Assembly: GCA_902762795.1 (NCBI GenBank)
Contig: CACWPM010000043.1
Coordinates: 1 to 61,534 of the forward strand
Direction of reading: 5' to 3'
Source: Fibrobacter succinogenes
GTDB taxonomy: Bacteria; Fibrobacterota; Fibrobacteria; Fibrobacterales; Fibrobacteraceae
Length of the DNA: 61,534 nt
The position numbers were made by a program, and so were the translations under genes. Every line of letters starts with the position of its first letter. Position 1 is the stretch's first letter. Under the pieces are notes generated by a model, which was not told the origin of the DNA, did not search any database, and saw only the letters and a list, made by a program, of their open reading frames with translations. Below are positions 6,831-15,756 of this stretch, one piece after another.

Positions 6831-8543
6831 CTACTCGATTGACTTGATGCAAAGCTGCACAGTCTTGGAATTGTTATAATAGTTCCAAATAGGCTCGAAA
6901 ACAACGGTAATCGGGCGGGAACGTCCAATCAAGGCCTTGCTCTTGCGGAGTCCAAACGCAATGGCCGGAAAAACGGCACTCCCGGCCTGCGAAATTTCCA
7001 TTTGCAGGTGTCCGCCGCGGAGTTCACGTACGCGATGCACGGTAACGCCTTCCGCACGGAAAGTGGGATATGGGAAGTTTCCACCAAACGGTTCTAGCAA
7101 ATCGATGTACTCGAGAATCGAACGTTCACGAACCGGGAAACGAACGCCAGGAACACGCGTTTCGACAACAAGCTCGCGAAGCGCAATCTTGATATCGTAC
7201 GGGTAAGTTTCATCGGCACTAATAACCTCGCCCGTATAGCCCTGTTCCGCTGCGGACTGCAAAAGGCGCCCGCGAAGTTCTTCAATTTTTCCAGCCTCAA
7301 GAGAAAAGCCCGCAGCATTTGCATGGCCGCCCCAACGGTCAAACAGCTCACGGCTTTCAAAAAGTGCCTTGTGCCAATTGAATCCGGGAACCGCACGGGC
7401 ACTCGCATGAGCCATGCCATCGATAATCGAAAGTACCGCCGAGGGTCTGTGAAATTCCTGCGCAAGTTTTGCAGCAACAATGCCTATGACGCCCACGTGC
7501 CAATTTTCGCCAGCGACAACAATAACCGTCGGAATGGCATTGCCATAAAGCTTTTTCACCTGATCCATCGCCATTTCAGTAATTTCGGCTTCTTTCTTCT
7601 TACGGCGAGAATTCCAGTCTTTCAGCTCTTCCAAAAGCTTGCCGGCCTCGTCTTTACTTTCACACAAAAGAAGTTTGAGGGCCGGGTCCGGGCGCTCCAT
7701 GCGACCGGGTGCGTTGAGGAGCGGCGCAAGCTTATACATCACGTCAATCCCCCCCACACAACTATGGGGCTTCATGAGCGAGGCATACATTTCCTGCACG
7801 CCGGGCCAGCGACTTTTCTTTAAGCAATCAAGCCCCGACCGCGTAAAGTAGCGGTTCTCGGGCGTCATCTGAACCAAATCCGCAAGCGTCCCGAGAGCGA
7901 CCAAGTCCAAATACTCCACGGGGTTCGGCTTTCCGAGGCGGCTAAACAAGGCGCAAATAAACTTATACGAAACGCCGACCCCGCAAAGTTCCGGATTCGG
8001 ATAATTGTCTCCATCCTGGTGTGGATCCAGAAGCACATCGCTTACCGGGAGACCATCACCCGACGGCTGATGATGGTCCATGACCATGACCGCCATGCCG
8101 AGTTCCTTGGCGTGCGCAATTTCAACGTTCGCGGTAATGCCTGTATCGACAGTAATCAAGTTGCGCGCCCCCGCCTCGTACATTTCATCGACGGCAGAAA
8201 CCGAGAGACCGTATCCATCACCAAAGCGGTTCGGGAGTCGCCATTCCGATTCAATTCCTATCGTCTTTAGGCAGCGGGTCAAAAGCGTCACGGACGTCAT
8301 GCCGTCCAGGTCGTAGTCGCCAAAAATGAACACGCGCTCGCCACGTTCTCGAACAGCGAGTATCCATTCCACAGCCTTGTCCATCCCCATCATGAGGAAG
8401 GGATCATGCACGTCGCTCTCGTTAGAGCACAGCATGTGGTACGCGTCAGAGACCGTCTTGATGCCGCGCGAAACCAGAAATCTCGCGACCGCATGCGGAA
8501 TTCTCAGCGTGGAAGACAAGGTTGAAGCGACAAGATCTTCCAT
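6831..8543 (-). CDS. recJ: Single-stranded-DNA 5'-3' exonuclease RecJ
   Basis: This 570-residue protein has the normal length and motif order of RecJ. The DHH phosphoesterase domain shows GDYDLDGMTS at 75-84, TVDTGI at 131-136 and DHHQP at 156-160, which bind the catalytic metals. The DHHA1 part has HVGVIGIVAAKL and GGHANAAG, and a C-terminal OB-like region follows. RecJ degrades single-stranded DNA during recombination and mismatch repair. The start overlaps the holB stop as TAATG. DYDLDG in place of the common DYDADG is a conservative variation. Confidence 0.95.
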   Translation of the reverse strand: MEDLVASTLSSTLRIPHAVARFLVSRGIKTVSDAYHMLCSNESDVHDPFLMMGMDKAVEWILAVRERGERVFIFGDYDLDGMTSVTLLTRCLKTIGIESEWRLPNRFGDGYGLSVSAVDEMYEAGARNLITVDTGITANVEIAHAKELGMAVMVMDHHQPSGDGLPVSDVLLDPHQDGDNYPNPELCGVGVSYKFICALFSRLGKPNPVEYLDLVALGTLADLVQMTPENRYFTRSGLDCLKKSRWPGVQEMYASLMKPHSCVGGIDVMYKLAPLLNAPGRMERPDPALKLLLCESKDEAGKLLEELKDWNSRRKKKEAEITEMAMDQVKKLYGNAIPTVIVVAGENWHVGVIGIVAAKLAQEFHRPSAVLSIIDGMAHASARAVPGFNWHKALFESRELFDRWGGHANAAGFSLEAGKIEELRGRLLQSAAEQGYTGEVISADETYPYDIKIALRELVVETRVPGVRFPVRERSILEYIDLLEPFGGNFPYPTFRAEGVTVHRVRELRGGHLQMEISQAGSAVFPAIAFGLRKSKALIGRSRPITVVFEPIWNYYNNSKTVQLCIKSIE

Positions 8544-9682
8544 TACTTGTAGCCTTCAAAAAGTTTCATCGAGAGGTTCTGGAGGCAGGTCACAGCCGCC
8601 ATACGTCTGGAAGCGATTCTCGACATGGCCTCCTGGACACTCACGAGCGCAATTTCGAGAGCGGACGCCCCCACTTGCGGATAGCGTTCGAGATTCACGC
8701 GGCCAGTCGCATCCGGGATGCGGAGCGGAGCGCCCGACTGTTGGCGCAGCAAATCCGTAATCAAGAACGAAAGCACTTCCAAGAAGCGGTTCACGATGGC
8801 CGGGTCTTCAAGCGCAGAATCTTCAAGTTCAAAGAACAAGTCCGTGTAGTCCTGCGAAAGCGACTTCTCGATAAAATCGACCGCAAGAGGGCACCAGTTC
8901 TTGGCATGTTCCGCGTAGTAAAGCGCCATGCCAGGCGACCCCACCGCAAGCCCGATCACATCGTCGGTCAAAGTCGATTCGTCAAATTCTTCGCCACCCA
9001 CGCGAACAGCCTCAGCGCGAACTTCTTCGTCGGTGAGGGGTGGCAAATGGAGCGCTAGGCAGCGCGAACGAATCGTCTGCAAGAGCTTTTCGCGAGACGA
9101 TGTCGTCAAAATGAAATACGTGTTCGGCGGAACTTCTTCGAGAGTCTTGAGGAACGCATTGGCCGCAGAATCGTTCATGCGGTCCGCCTCGGCGATAATC
9201 ACCACGCGCACGCGGTCGCCCTTCATCGCAAAGGAAGCTGTCATCGTACGGATGAGTTCCACCGAAATCACGGCGCCCGCGCTGAAAATATCCACGCGGT
9301 ACGGGTTCTTCGTAATTTCTTCGATGTAGGCCTGCTTAAAATCCTGGATGGTCTTTGCAGAGCTCCCGGCAGAGACATCGGCCGCATTGCGGGCGCTCGC
9401 CTCTTTCGCTTCCATCGGCACGACCCAGTTGTCGGTCACGCCGGTATCGGTTGCCATTTTGCAGCCGAAACAATTTCCGCACGGGCGAACGCTTGGGTTC
9501 GTACACTGGAGCGCCTGGGCAATTTCCATCGCGAGCGCTTTTTTGCCAATGCCCACAGGACCGTCGATAAGAATCGACTGCGGGAAGCGGTTCTCACGCA
9601 ACGCCGCCATAAGACGAATACGGATTCGTTCCTGGGAGGCGGGGCCATTTAAGCGATATTCAATCATCTCTGTTTCAACCAT
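8543..9682 (-). CDS. holB: DNA polymerase III delta-prime subunit
   Basis: This 379-residue clamp-loader ATPase-fold protein has a Walker-A-like GPVGIGKKAL near residues 40-49, a Cys4 zinc module (C-x8-C-x2-C-x2-C in QALQC...CGNCFGC), a conserved LKTLEEPP-like motif (LKTLEEVPP), and the SRC motif (IRSRC) of sensor 1. Delta-prime usually does not hydrolyse ATP, but it supplies the SRC arginine to the gamma/tau subunits. The gene overlaps the end of the upstream envC-like gene by 19 nt and the recJ start by 1 nt, so the operon couples replication/repair with a cell-division module. Confidence 0.93.
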   Translation of the reverse strand: MVETEMIEYRLNGPASQERIRIRLMAALRENRFPQSILIDGPVGIGKKALAMEIAQALQCTNPSVRPCGNCFGCKMATDTGVTDNWVVPMEAKEASARNAADVSAGSSAKTIQDFKQAYIEEITKNPYRVDIFSAGAVISVELIRTMTASFAMKGDRVRVVIIAEADRMNDSAANAFLKTLEEVPPNTYFILTTSSREKLLQTIRSRCLALHLPPLTDEEVRAEAVRVGGEEFDESTLTDDVIGLAVGSPGMALYYAEHAKNWCPLAVDFIEKSLSQDYTDLFFELEDSALEDPAIVNRFLEVLSFLITDLLRQQSGAPLRIPDATGRVNLERYPQVGASALEIALVSVQEAMSRIASRRMAAVTCLQNLSMKLFEGYK

Positions 9683-10995
9683 TGCAACGGGTCCACGGTC
9701 TGTGTCCCTTCGCTTACTTGAAAATACAATTTAATACCATTTAACGAAGCGATATCGCCCACTTCTCCAATTTCTTCGCATTTCTTGACACTTTTGCCCT
9801 CCTGGACATGGATTGCCTTCATGTGACCGTACACCGTGTACGTTCCGTCCTCGTGTTCAATGATCACGGAGGGGCCACGGCCGTCAATTTCGGCAACCAT
9901 CGCTACGGTTCCGGCAGCGGCGGCACGGATGCGGCCACCGCGCTTTCCGCGGATTTCCACGCCGAGGTTACGCGTCATGATATGGAGCACCGGGTGTTCC
10001 TGCAAGCCGTATTCGCTGATAATCGGGCCGTCAAGCGGCATGCACTTCGGGCCTTTGAACGGTTGCACCTGAACCGTCTTTTTAGCCATTTCTGTCTGCT
10101 GGCGAGCCTTCTCCGCCTCACGCGCCTTTTCCGCTTCGCGCTTTTTTTCCGCTTCGCGTTTTTTCTCGGCGGCCTTTTCCTTTTTCTTGAGAGCAGCAAG
10201 GCGTGCCGCTTCAGCCTTCTTCGCTTCCTCGATTTCGCGTTTACGCCGCTCTTCGAGTTTTTTAATAAGCGCAAGCATTGTCCTCTGGTTGCGTTCAAAC
10301 TCCTTGAGCGCCATGCGCTGTACGGCCTTGTCGTGCTTGAGGGAATGCAACATGCGTTCCTGACCGTTCATCTGCGCGACAAGCCCACGTTCCTCGATGG
10401 CTTTGCGAGAGCGGAGTCTCGACAGCTCGGCTAAATGTTTCTCTTGAGCCTGCTGCTTTTGCGTACGTTCGGCTATGAGTTTGTGGAGCGATTCCACATT
10501 CTCGAGGTCGCGGTTCAACAAATGGTGCACCCAGTAAACTTCGCGTTCCGGGTTTCCGTTCTTAGTCAACAGTTCGAATAAGATTTCAGCATCGTTGCTG
10601 CGTCCATGCACATACAAACTACGGACTCGTTTTCGCATGGCCCGTTTGCGGTCTTTGATTTTCGCGTCCAGGGAATCAATATCCAATACAAGTTGTCTTA
10701 CCGCCCCCTGCAACATATCCTCGTTGCGGGAAAGTTCCGACAAGTACGATCTAGTGCGGTTCAAGTTCTGGTCCAAAAGAGAAATAGTGTTCAAGACGCC
10801 TTTTTCTTCGGTTTCGAGAACGGCCAGTTCCTCGCGCTTTTTCGCAAGATCCACCTCTAGCTTTTTAAGGGCATTCTTTTGTTCGTCAATCTGCACATCC
10901 GTCTTTTTCGGAGCCGCATAAACCGAAGCCGTCGAACAGGTCACAACGGCAAAGACCCAAAACAAAAGCGGGACGAAGCGGCATACTAGACGCAT
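9664..10995 (-). CDS. envC: EnvC-like murein hydrolase activator (degenerate LytM/M23)
   Basis: The 443-residue protein has a signal peptide (about 1-28), a long coiled coil (about 30-260) ending in a Lys/Glu/Ala-rich stretch, and a C-terminal LytM domain (about 323-440). Metal-binding residues of active M23 peptidases are lost: the usual H..D is N343...E347, and the second HxH strand reads KLYFQV at 422-427. EnvC of E. coli is also an inactive LytM protein that binds FtsX and activates periplasmic amidases. The start overlaps the ftsX stop as TAATG, which strongly supports the same partnership here. An amidase gene is not in the window. Confidence 0.85.
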   Translation of the reverse strand: MRLVCRFVPLLFWVFAVVTCSTASVYAAPKKTDVQIDEQKNALKKLEVDLAKKREELAVLETEEKGVLNTISLLDQNLNRTRSYLSELSRNEDMLQGAVRQLVLDIDSLDAKIKDRKRAMRKRVRSLYVHGRSNDAEILFELLTKNGNPEREVYWVHHLLNRDLENVESLHKLIAERTQKQQAQEKHLAELSRLRSRKAIEERGLVAQMNGQERMLHSLKHDKAVQRMALKEFERNQRTMLALIKKLEERRKREIEEAKKAEAARLAALKKKEKAAEKKREAEKKREAEKAREAEKARQQTEMAKKTVQVQPFKGPKCMPLDGPIISEYGLQEHPVLHIMTRNLGVEIRGKRGGRIRAAAAGTVAMVAEIDGRGPSVIIEHEDGTYTVYGHMKAIHVQEGKSVKKCEEIGEVGDIASLNGIKLYFQVSEGTQTVDPLQWLKQR

Positions 10996-11882
10996 TATTC
11001 CGGCTCACCCTTCTTTTCGAACAAGAAACTGCGTACCGTACGGAAACTAAAGTAGCCTGCAAGAATTGTTTCCAAAAGCACCGTAAATAACGCCACAATT
11101 CCAAAGTACGCAACACCACTTGCTACAATCGGGAACATCCGCGCGACCGATTGGATAACCAGCCCCACCAACAAAATCGCAGCGACACTCCCGACAAATC
11201 CCTGCGCAGCCCCTTCCAGCACAAACGGGAACTCGATGAACAAGTAACTGCCGCCAGCGTATTTCATGTTCTCGACCAGAAGTTTACGGGACATGAGCGA
11301 AAGCCTCACCGAGTTGCAAATGATGAGCGAAAGCGTTATGAGCAAAAGAATACTGATACAAATCGGCCAGAAAATCATCTTGAATTTCCAGGACGCAATC
11401 CGGGAAGCCCACTTTACCGGAGCCTGCACTTCTTCAAAATACGCCTCCTCGGCTATTGCGTTGCGCACTTCGGAAAGGTCCGCCGGATTCTGCGCCTCGC
11501 CACTCAACGAGACCCTGAAAAATGCAGGAATCGGGTTACCTTCGACAAGTTCCAACATGTCCGACGAAAAATGGTTTTTAAAATCGGCAAGCGCCGAATC
11601 CGCACTCACGAAAGACACGGACTCCACATACCGGAAATGCTCAAGCCTGGTCTGAATAACAGCAATGGAATCCTCGGGTGCATCATCCTTTAAAAACGCC
11701 TCGATGACATACAAGGATTTCTCGGCAGAGATGAGCTTGAACGAAACCCCGAGCGCCGTAAAAGAAGACGCCAAAAGGAGCGAGCACAGAAAAATCGTCA
11801 AAAGAGACGGGAGAATCACCGTGCGGTGTTGCTTCCATCCTCGAAAAGATTCCGATATTAAGTAACCTAATTGTCCGAACAC
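10995..11882 (-). CDS. ftsX: Cell division protein FtsX
   Basis: This 295-residue permease has an N-terminal membrane helix (about 22-42), a periplasmic domain of about 110 residues, and three helices in the C-terminal half (about 165-190, 218-240, 255-280), the FtsX layout. FtsEX transmits ATP-driven conformational change to EnvC-type activators during septation. The start is GTG (11882) with only a weak GAGGC before it; no in-frame ATG is available. ftsE is not adjacent, which is unusual. The gene heads the operon ftsX-envC-holB-recJ and diverges from the YbbR gene. Confidence 0.88.
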   Translation of the reverse strand: MFGQLGYLISESFRGWKQHRTVILPSLLTIFLCSLLLASSFTALGVSFKLISAEKSLYVIEAFLKDDAPEDSIAVIQTRLEHFRYVESVSFVSADSALADFKNHFSSDMLELVEGNPIPAFFRVSLSGEAQNPADLSEVRNAIAEEAYFEEVQAPVKWASRIASWKFKMIFWPICISILLLITLSLIICNSVRLSLMSRKLLVENMKYAGGSYLFIEFPFVLEGAAQGFVGSVAAILLVGLVIQSVARMFPIVASGVAYFGIVALFTVLLETILAGYFSFRTVRSFLFEKKGEPE

Positions 11883-11927
11883 GCCTCGAATATAATTAAA
11901 TTTATAGCGGTTCTTTATGGGGCTTTT

Positions 11928-12908
11928 ATGGGAAACATCATATTAAAGATAACCGCCTTGGTATGCGCGATGGCCCTCTGGTTCTATGTCATCTCGCTGA
12001 AGGACTTCCAACTGACAATGGAAGTTCCGCTTACGTTCGTGAAGTTGCCCGAAGCGCTAGCGATTGCATCTAAACCGCCCAGCACGGTTTCAGTGACCGT
12101 CGAAGGAAAACCTCTCGATCTCATCCGACTCCAGTCGCAAAAGCAAGCAGCAATGGTCGTCGACATGCACCTCGCCGAACTCGGTTCCAAGCGCATCCAT
12201 TTGGATTCAAAGAACTTCGTGGCCCCGAACTTTTCATCGGTCCACTATGTTGAACCCGACAACCAGTACCTCTTTATCGATGTCGCCGTCGATACTAGAA
12301 TCGAGCGCAGCATCCCGATCAAGAACAATATAGCGTTCAATGCAGCGCCAGGCTATGTCATTGTACAACCGCCCAAGCTCATGCAAGAAGACCTCATTGT
12401 TTCCGGTGCACGAAATGCCCTCACACGTATTATAGATATCCCGACAGACTCCATTTTCAAGGACAGCATCAAAGTCAGCCAGACATTTTCTGTCCCGCTC
12501 ATGATCAAGCAACTCCCGTCGTTTGTGACACCCAGCGATTCCGTCGCAAAGATTTTTGTCGATGTCCAGAAAATCAAGTCCAAGGAATTCAGGAACATTC
12601 CCATCCACCTTATCGGTTTCTACGATCGCGCCTTGAACACGCTATCGCCGCAACAAGCGACCGTCGAAATTACCGGCGGGGATAAAGTCGTCGAAACCAT
12701 TGATGCAAACGATATAGAACTTTTCATCGAATACAACCGCTTCGCCATCGAAGATGCCGACAGCCTCGCTCCCACCATCAAGTTGAACTTGCCGCCCGAC
12801 GTGGACCGCAATATGTCCGTAAAGGCGATTCTTGTCAAACCCGACAAAATCAAGCTCATAAAAACGCACACCGGGGACGAGGACAAAGACGAGGAATACG
12901 GAATATGA
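11928..12908 (+). CDS. YbbR-domain (CdaR-like) membrane protein
   Basis: The product has 326 residues from the ATG at 11928, preceded by GGGG at 5 nt; a longer frame would need a TTG inside the ftsX start. An N-terminal membrane helix (about 5-22) is followed by consecutive YbbR repeats in an extracytoplasmic region, of the type VPLTFVKLPEALAIASKPPSTVSVTVEG. YbbR/CdaR proteins regulate the c-di-AMP synthase CdaA in Firmicutes; no cdaA is adjacent, so that role is only a possibility. The stop overlaps tsaD by 4 nt (ATGA). Confidence 0.82.
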   Translation: MGNIILKITALVCAMALWFYVISLKDFQLTMEVPLTFVKLPEALAIASKPPSTVSVTVEGKPLDLIRLQSQKQAAMVVDMHLAELGSKRIHLDSKNFVAPNFSSVHYVEPDNQYLFIDVAVDTRIERSIPIKNNIAFNAAPGYVIVQPPKLMQEDLIVSGARNALTRIIDIPTDSIFKDSIKVSQTFSVPLMIKQLPSFVTPSDSVAKIFVDVQKIKSKEFRNIPIHLIGFYDRALNTLSPQQATVEITGGDKVVETIDANDIELFIEYNRFAIEDADSLAPTIKLNLPPDVDRNMSVKAILVKPDKIKLIKTHTGDEDKDEEYGI

Positions 12909-13912
12909 TTTGGCTTGGAATAGAATCCAGCTGTGACGAAACTGCCTGTGCCGTTTTACAGGACGATCCACTTAAAGTTCTTTCGAACCCGCTCTATAGC
13001 CAAATTGACGAACATGCCCTTTACGGAGGCGTTGTCCCTGAAATTGCAGCCCGTGCGCACTTGCAAAAAATTGCGCCCATCGCCGAAGCTGCAGTCAAGG
13101 AAGCCGGTATCGAGCTCAAGGACATCGACGCCATAGCCTACACCACGGGTCCGGGCCTCATGGGACCGCTCCTCGTCGGCGCAAGCTTTGCCAAAGGCCT
13201 CGCCCGAGACTTGAACATCCCGGCTTACGGAATGAACCATCTCGAAGGGCACCTCGCCGCCGCCTGGCTCTCTAACCCGGACATCGAGCCTCCTTTTTTG
13301 ACGCTCACCGTTTCGGGAGGGCACACGGAACTCGTGATGGAAGAACCGGGATTCAAGTACACAAGCATCGGGCGCACCCGTGACGATGCCGCAGGTGAAG
13401 CGTTCGACAAATGCGGAAAGCTCATTGGCCTCAAGTACCCCGCAGGCGCAACGATCAGCCGCCTAGGCAAAGACCACAACCGCAAATTCGTGGAATTTCC
13501 GCGAGCTCTCCATACACACGACAACTGCGAATTTTCATTCAGCGGATTAAAGACCGCCGTGCTCCGTTACACCGAAACGCATGACCCGGAATTTATCCAG
13601 CAGAACATCGGCGACATCTGCGCCTCGCTCGAAGATGCGATTGTCGATAGCCTAGTCACAAAGACCATCAACGCCCTCAAAAAAACTCGTATGAAAACAC
13701 TCGTGATGGGTGGCGGCGTGAGCGCCAATAGCTGGCTGCGCATGCGCTTGCAGGATTATTGCGACAAGAAGGGAATCCGCTTCTGCGTGCCGGACCGTAG
13801 CCTCAGTACGGACAACGGAGCAATGATCGCCGCAGCAGCCATCCGCCGCAAGTTGCAGGGCAAACTCGAATCCATCGATGTCGTGAAACCCTGGATGCCG
13901 CTAGCGATTTAG
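12905..13912 (+). CDS. tsaD: tRNA N6-adenosine threonylcarbamoyltransferase TsaD
   Basis: This 335-residue ASKHA-fold protein makes t6A37 in ANN-decoding tRNAs together with TsaB, TsaC and TsaE. Motifs seen are ESSCDETACAVL near the N-terminus, the metal-binding HLEGH, the phosphate loop SGGHTELV, and DDAAGEAFDK. Length is standard. It is translationally coupled to the YbbR gene by an ATGA overlap. Downstream sequence is repeat-rich with no clear terminator. Confidence 0.97.
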   Translation: MIWLGIESSCDETACAVLQDDPLKVLSNPLYSQIDEHALYGGVVPEIAARAHLQKIAPIAEAAVKEAGIELKDIDAIAYTTGPGLMGPLLVGASFAKGLARDLNIPAYGMNHLEGHLAAAWLSNPDIEPPFLTLTVSGGHTELVMEEPGFKYTSIGRTRDDAAGEAFDKCGKLIGLKYPAGATISRLGKDHNRKFVEFPRALHTHDNCEFSFSGLKTAVLRYTETHDPEFIQQNIGDICASLEDAIVDSLVTKTINALKKTRMKTLVMGGGVSANSWLRMRLQDYCDKKGIRFCVPDRSLSTDNGAMIAAAAIRRKLQGKLESIDVVKPWMPLAI

Positions 13913-14052
13913 GTCTTAGGTTTTAGGTTGTAGGCAGTAGGGACATAGACGAGAGACTCGTCATCCTGAGCATCGCGAAGGATCCAGTGATGTTTTTAGT
14001 TGGTAGAGCTTAGAACTTAGAGCTTAGCAGGCAGTAGTTTATAAACGAGCTA
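13913..14052. repeat. Degenerate TAGGTT-type intergenic array plus REP-like element
   Basis: After tsaD come words such as TTAGGTTTTAGGTTGTAGG and later AGAACTTAGAGCTTAG. Between them lies a REP-like stretch (CGTCATCCTGAGCATCGCG, about 13959-13977, continuing into GAAGGATCC). The same word families recur elsewhere in the window. Confidence 0.6.
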
Positions 14053-14169
14053 TATAATACTCTTCGTACGACAAAAGCGTATCATAACAGTAGCATGACT
14101 TTTTTCGCCGTATTTTCAGCTAAGCTTTTTAGCATTCCCTGTATTTTTCATGAATTTTCATTGTATATT

Positions 14170-14601
14170 ATGGATATGATTTTATCCTTCAAACATAAGG
14201 TAATGCTATTCCTCTGCGTCACTGCTCTATGCTGGGCGCAGGATTTGAGCAAGCCTGTAAACGATGTTGACGTTTTCCGCCCTGAAAAGCGCGAAACGAA
14301 AGTCGAACTCGTCGATTCATCACAAGAAAATTCCTTAAAGTTAAACGTCGATATTTTTGCAGACGGTTTTGTCGGCTCGTACTACATCCTTTGGGACAAC
14401 GTCGATCTCTCCGAAGACATGAAGAAACTCATGACCACCCGCGACTTTGCCAAAGACGAATTCTTTATGCAAAACATCGACCGCGAACAGTTTGAACAAG
14501 AACGAATGCTTCAACTTTTCGAAGACAAGAAACGCGAATTTTTCAACATTTTCCCCGAAGAAGCTCTCAAGGAACTTCAGGAAAAGCAAGCGGACGAATA
14601 G
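14170..14601 (+). CDS. Small secreted protein of unknown function
   Basis: The product has 143 residues from the ATG at 14170; a second ATG at 14176 is equally possible and neither has a strong ribosome site. A signal peptide ends near residue 20 (LCWAQ). The remaining 120 residues are charged and largely helical in the second half, with many Glu, Phe and Lys and no Cys. I recognise no family. It is flanked on both sides by repeat-type intergenic DNA and is probably monocistronic. Confidence 0.65.
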   Translation: MDMILSFKHKVMLFLCVTALCWAQDLSKPVNDVDVFRPEKRETKVELVDSSQENSLKLNVDIFADGFVGSYYILWDNVDLSEDMKKLMTTRDFAKDEFFMQNIDREQFEQERMLQLFEDKKREFFNIFPEEALKELQEKQADE

Positions 14602-14800
14602 GTGTTAGGTTGTAGGTTTTAGGGATTAGGAGTCCGGAATTAGGACTGCTACAAAAATCGAGAATCACCGCTTTTGTCATGTCCGCTAGAACCTGCTCTG
14701 CCAGCACTGAGTTTAATCGAAGTAAACGCAGCCGAAGTAAGCGGACATTTCAGCATTTGTCATGCCCGCCGCCAAGCGGACATCTCCTTTTACTAGATTT
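14602..14800. repeat. Repeat-rich intergenic DNA (TAGGTT words and REP-like palindromes)
   Basis: TAGGTGTTAGGTTGTAGG lies directly after the stop at 14601. Two REP-like copies follow (TGTCATG...AAGCGGACAT, about 14676-14785), each with a CCGC/GCGG inverted pair. I see no gene here. Confidence 0.55.
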
Positions 14801-14843
14801 TCTAGCAACTAAGGACCATTGACCTCAGACCATTAACTATCAA

Positions 14844-15746
14844 ATGTTTTCGCAAGAACGTAATTTCACGGACTGGCAACTCAAGGGCTTTAGCAGTGCG
14901 CCGGCCTTCCTTTTTGAAACCATAGGCAGCACGCACAAGCTCATGAAGTCCATGGCGGCCATAGGTGAAATTGCACCGGGAACGCTCTTTGTCGCCGATG
15001 CGCAAAGCGAAGGTCATGGTCGTCACGAACGCACTTGGGACTCCCCCGCCGGCAAAAATCTCTACTTCAACATCCTGATTCCTCTCGACGGCATTCCAAG
15101 CAACCTTTTCGCACAAATTACGCAAATCACAGCACTCACATTTGCAGAGACGTTCAACAACATCCAAGAAGCCGCAATTGAAAGCCACGCTTGTACCGCA
15201 AATCGGGATTGCGCGAGCGCGCCAAAAATTACGGTTAAATGGCCAAACGACATTCTCTACGGCAAAAGCAAATTCTGCGGCATCCTCGCAGAAATTGTCT
15301 TTATGCAGGCACAGCGTTCCGGGCAGCCTCAAGAAGCCGCGCGCCCAGCGCTCTCGATGGGAGTCGGCATAAACGTCAATAGCGAACCAAGCGATTACGC
15401 CCACTTAAATCGCGCCGTCACAACACTCAAGACGATTGTCGGTCGCCCCATCAACCGCGAAAAGCTTTTGCAAATGCTCATCGGCAACCTCGAACGCGCC
15501 ATCGGGCAGTTCCGTGCCTTCGGCATTCGCCCTTGGATCGAAGCCTGGAAACGCATGGACCAGTTCATCGGAACCCGCGGCACAATCATCGTGAACAACC
15601 GCTGCACCGATCAAAACCGGGACTCCGGCGAAGGCGCCATCAAAAAAACAGGCCGCATCATCGACATGAACAATGATGGCAGCCTGCTCTTCGAATGCGA
15701 CGACGGAACCGTTGAGACCGTTATTTCGGCGGACTTGGAGATTTAA
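14844..15746 (+). CDS. birA: Biotin-[acetyl-CoA-carboxylase] ligase (catalytic type, no HTH)
   Basis: This 300-residue protein matches the BirA catalytic and C-terminal domains. SEGHGRHERTW stands where the GRGRxGRxW biotinyl-AMP loop is expected, then SPAGKNLYFN, KWPNDILY and KFCGILAE, and a C-terminal SH3-like domain ending in GTVETVISADLEI. There is no N-terminal HTH, so it is a group I ligase without repressor function. The nucleotide loop is more divergent than usual (GHGRHER). It joins biotin to the carboxyl carrier protein. No obvious ribosome site precedes the ATG. Confidence 0.9.
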   Translation: MFSQERNFTDWQLKGFSSAPAFLFETIGSTHKLMKSMAAIGEIAPGTLFVADAQSEGHGRHERTWDSPAGKNLYFNILIPLDGIPSNLFAQITQITALTFAETFNNIQEAAIESHACTANRDCASAPKITVKWPNDILYGKSKFCGILAEIVFMQAQRSGQPQEAARPALSMGVGINVNSEPSDYAHLNRAVTTLKTIVGRPINREKLLQMLIGNLERAIGQFRAFGIRPWIEAWKRMDQFIGTRGTIIVNNRCTDQNRDSGEGAIKKTGRIIDMNNDGSLLFECDDGTVETVISADLEI

Positions 15747-15756
15747 GGGAGTGCTA

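Noticed and set aside
9664-10995. Active M23 endopeptidase
   Set aside because: Metal ligands are replaced (N343, E347, KLYFQV), so an activator role fits better.
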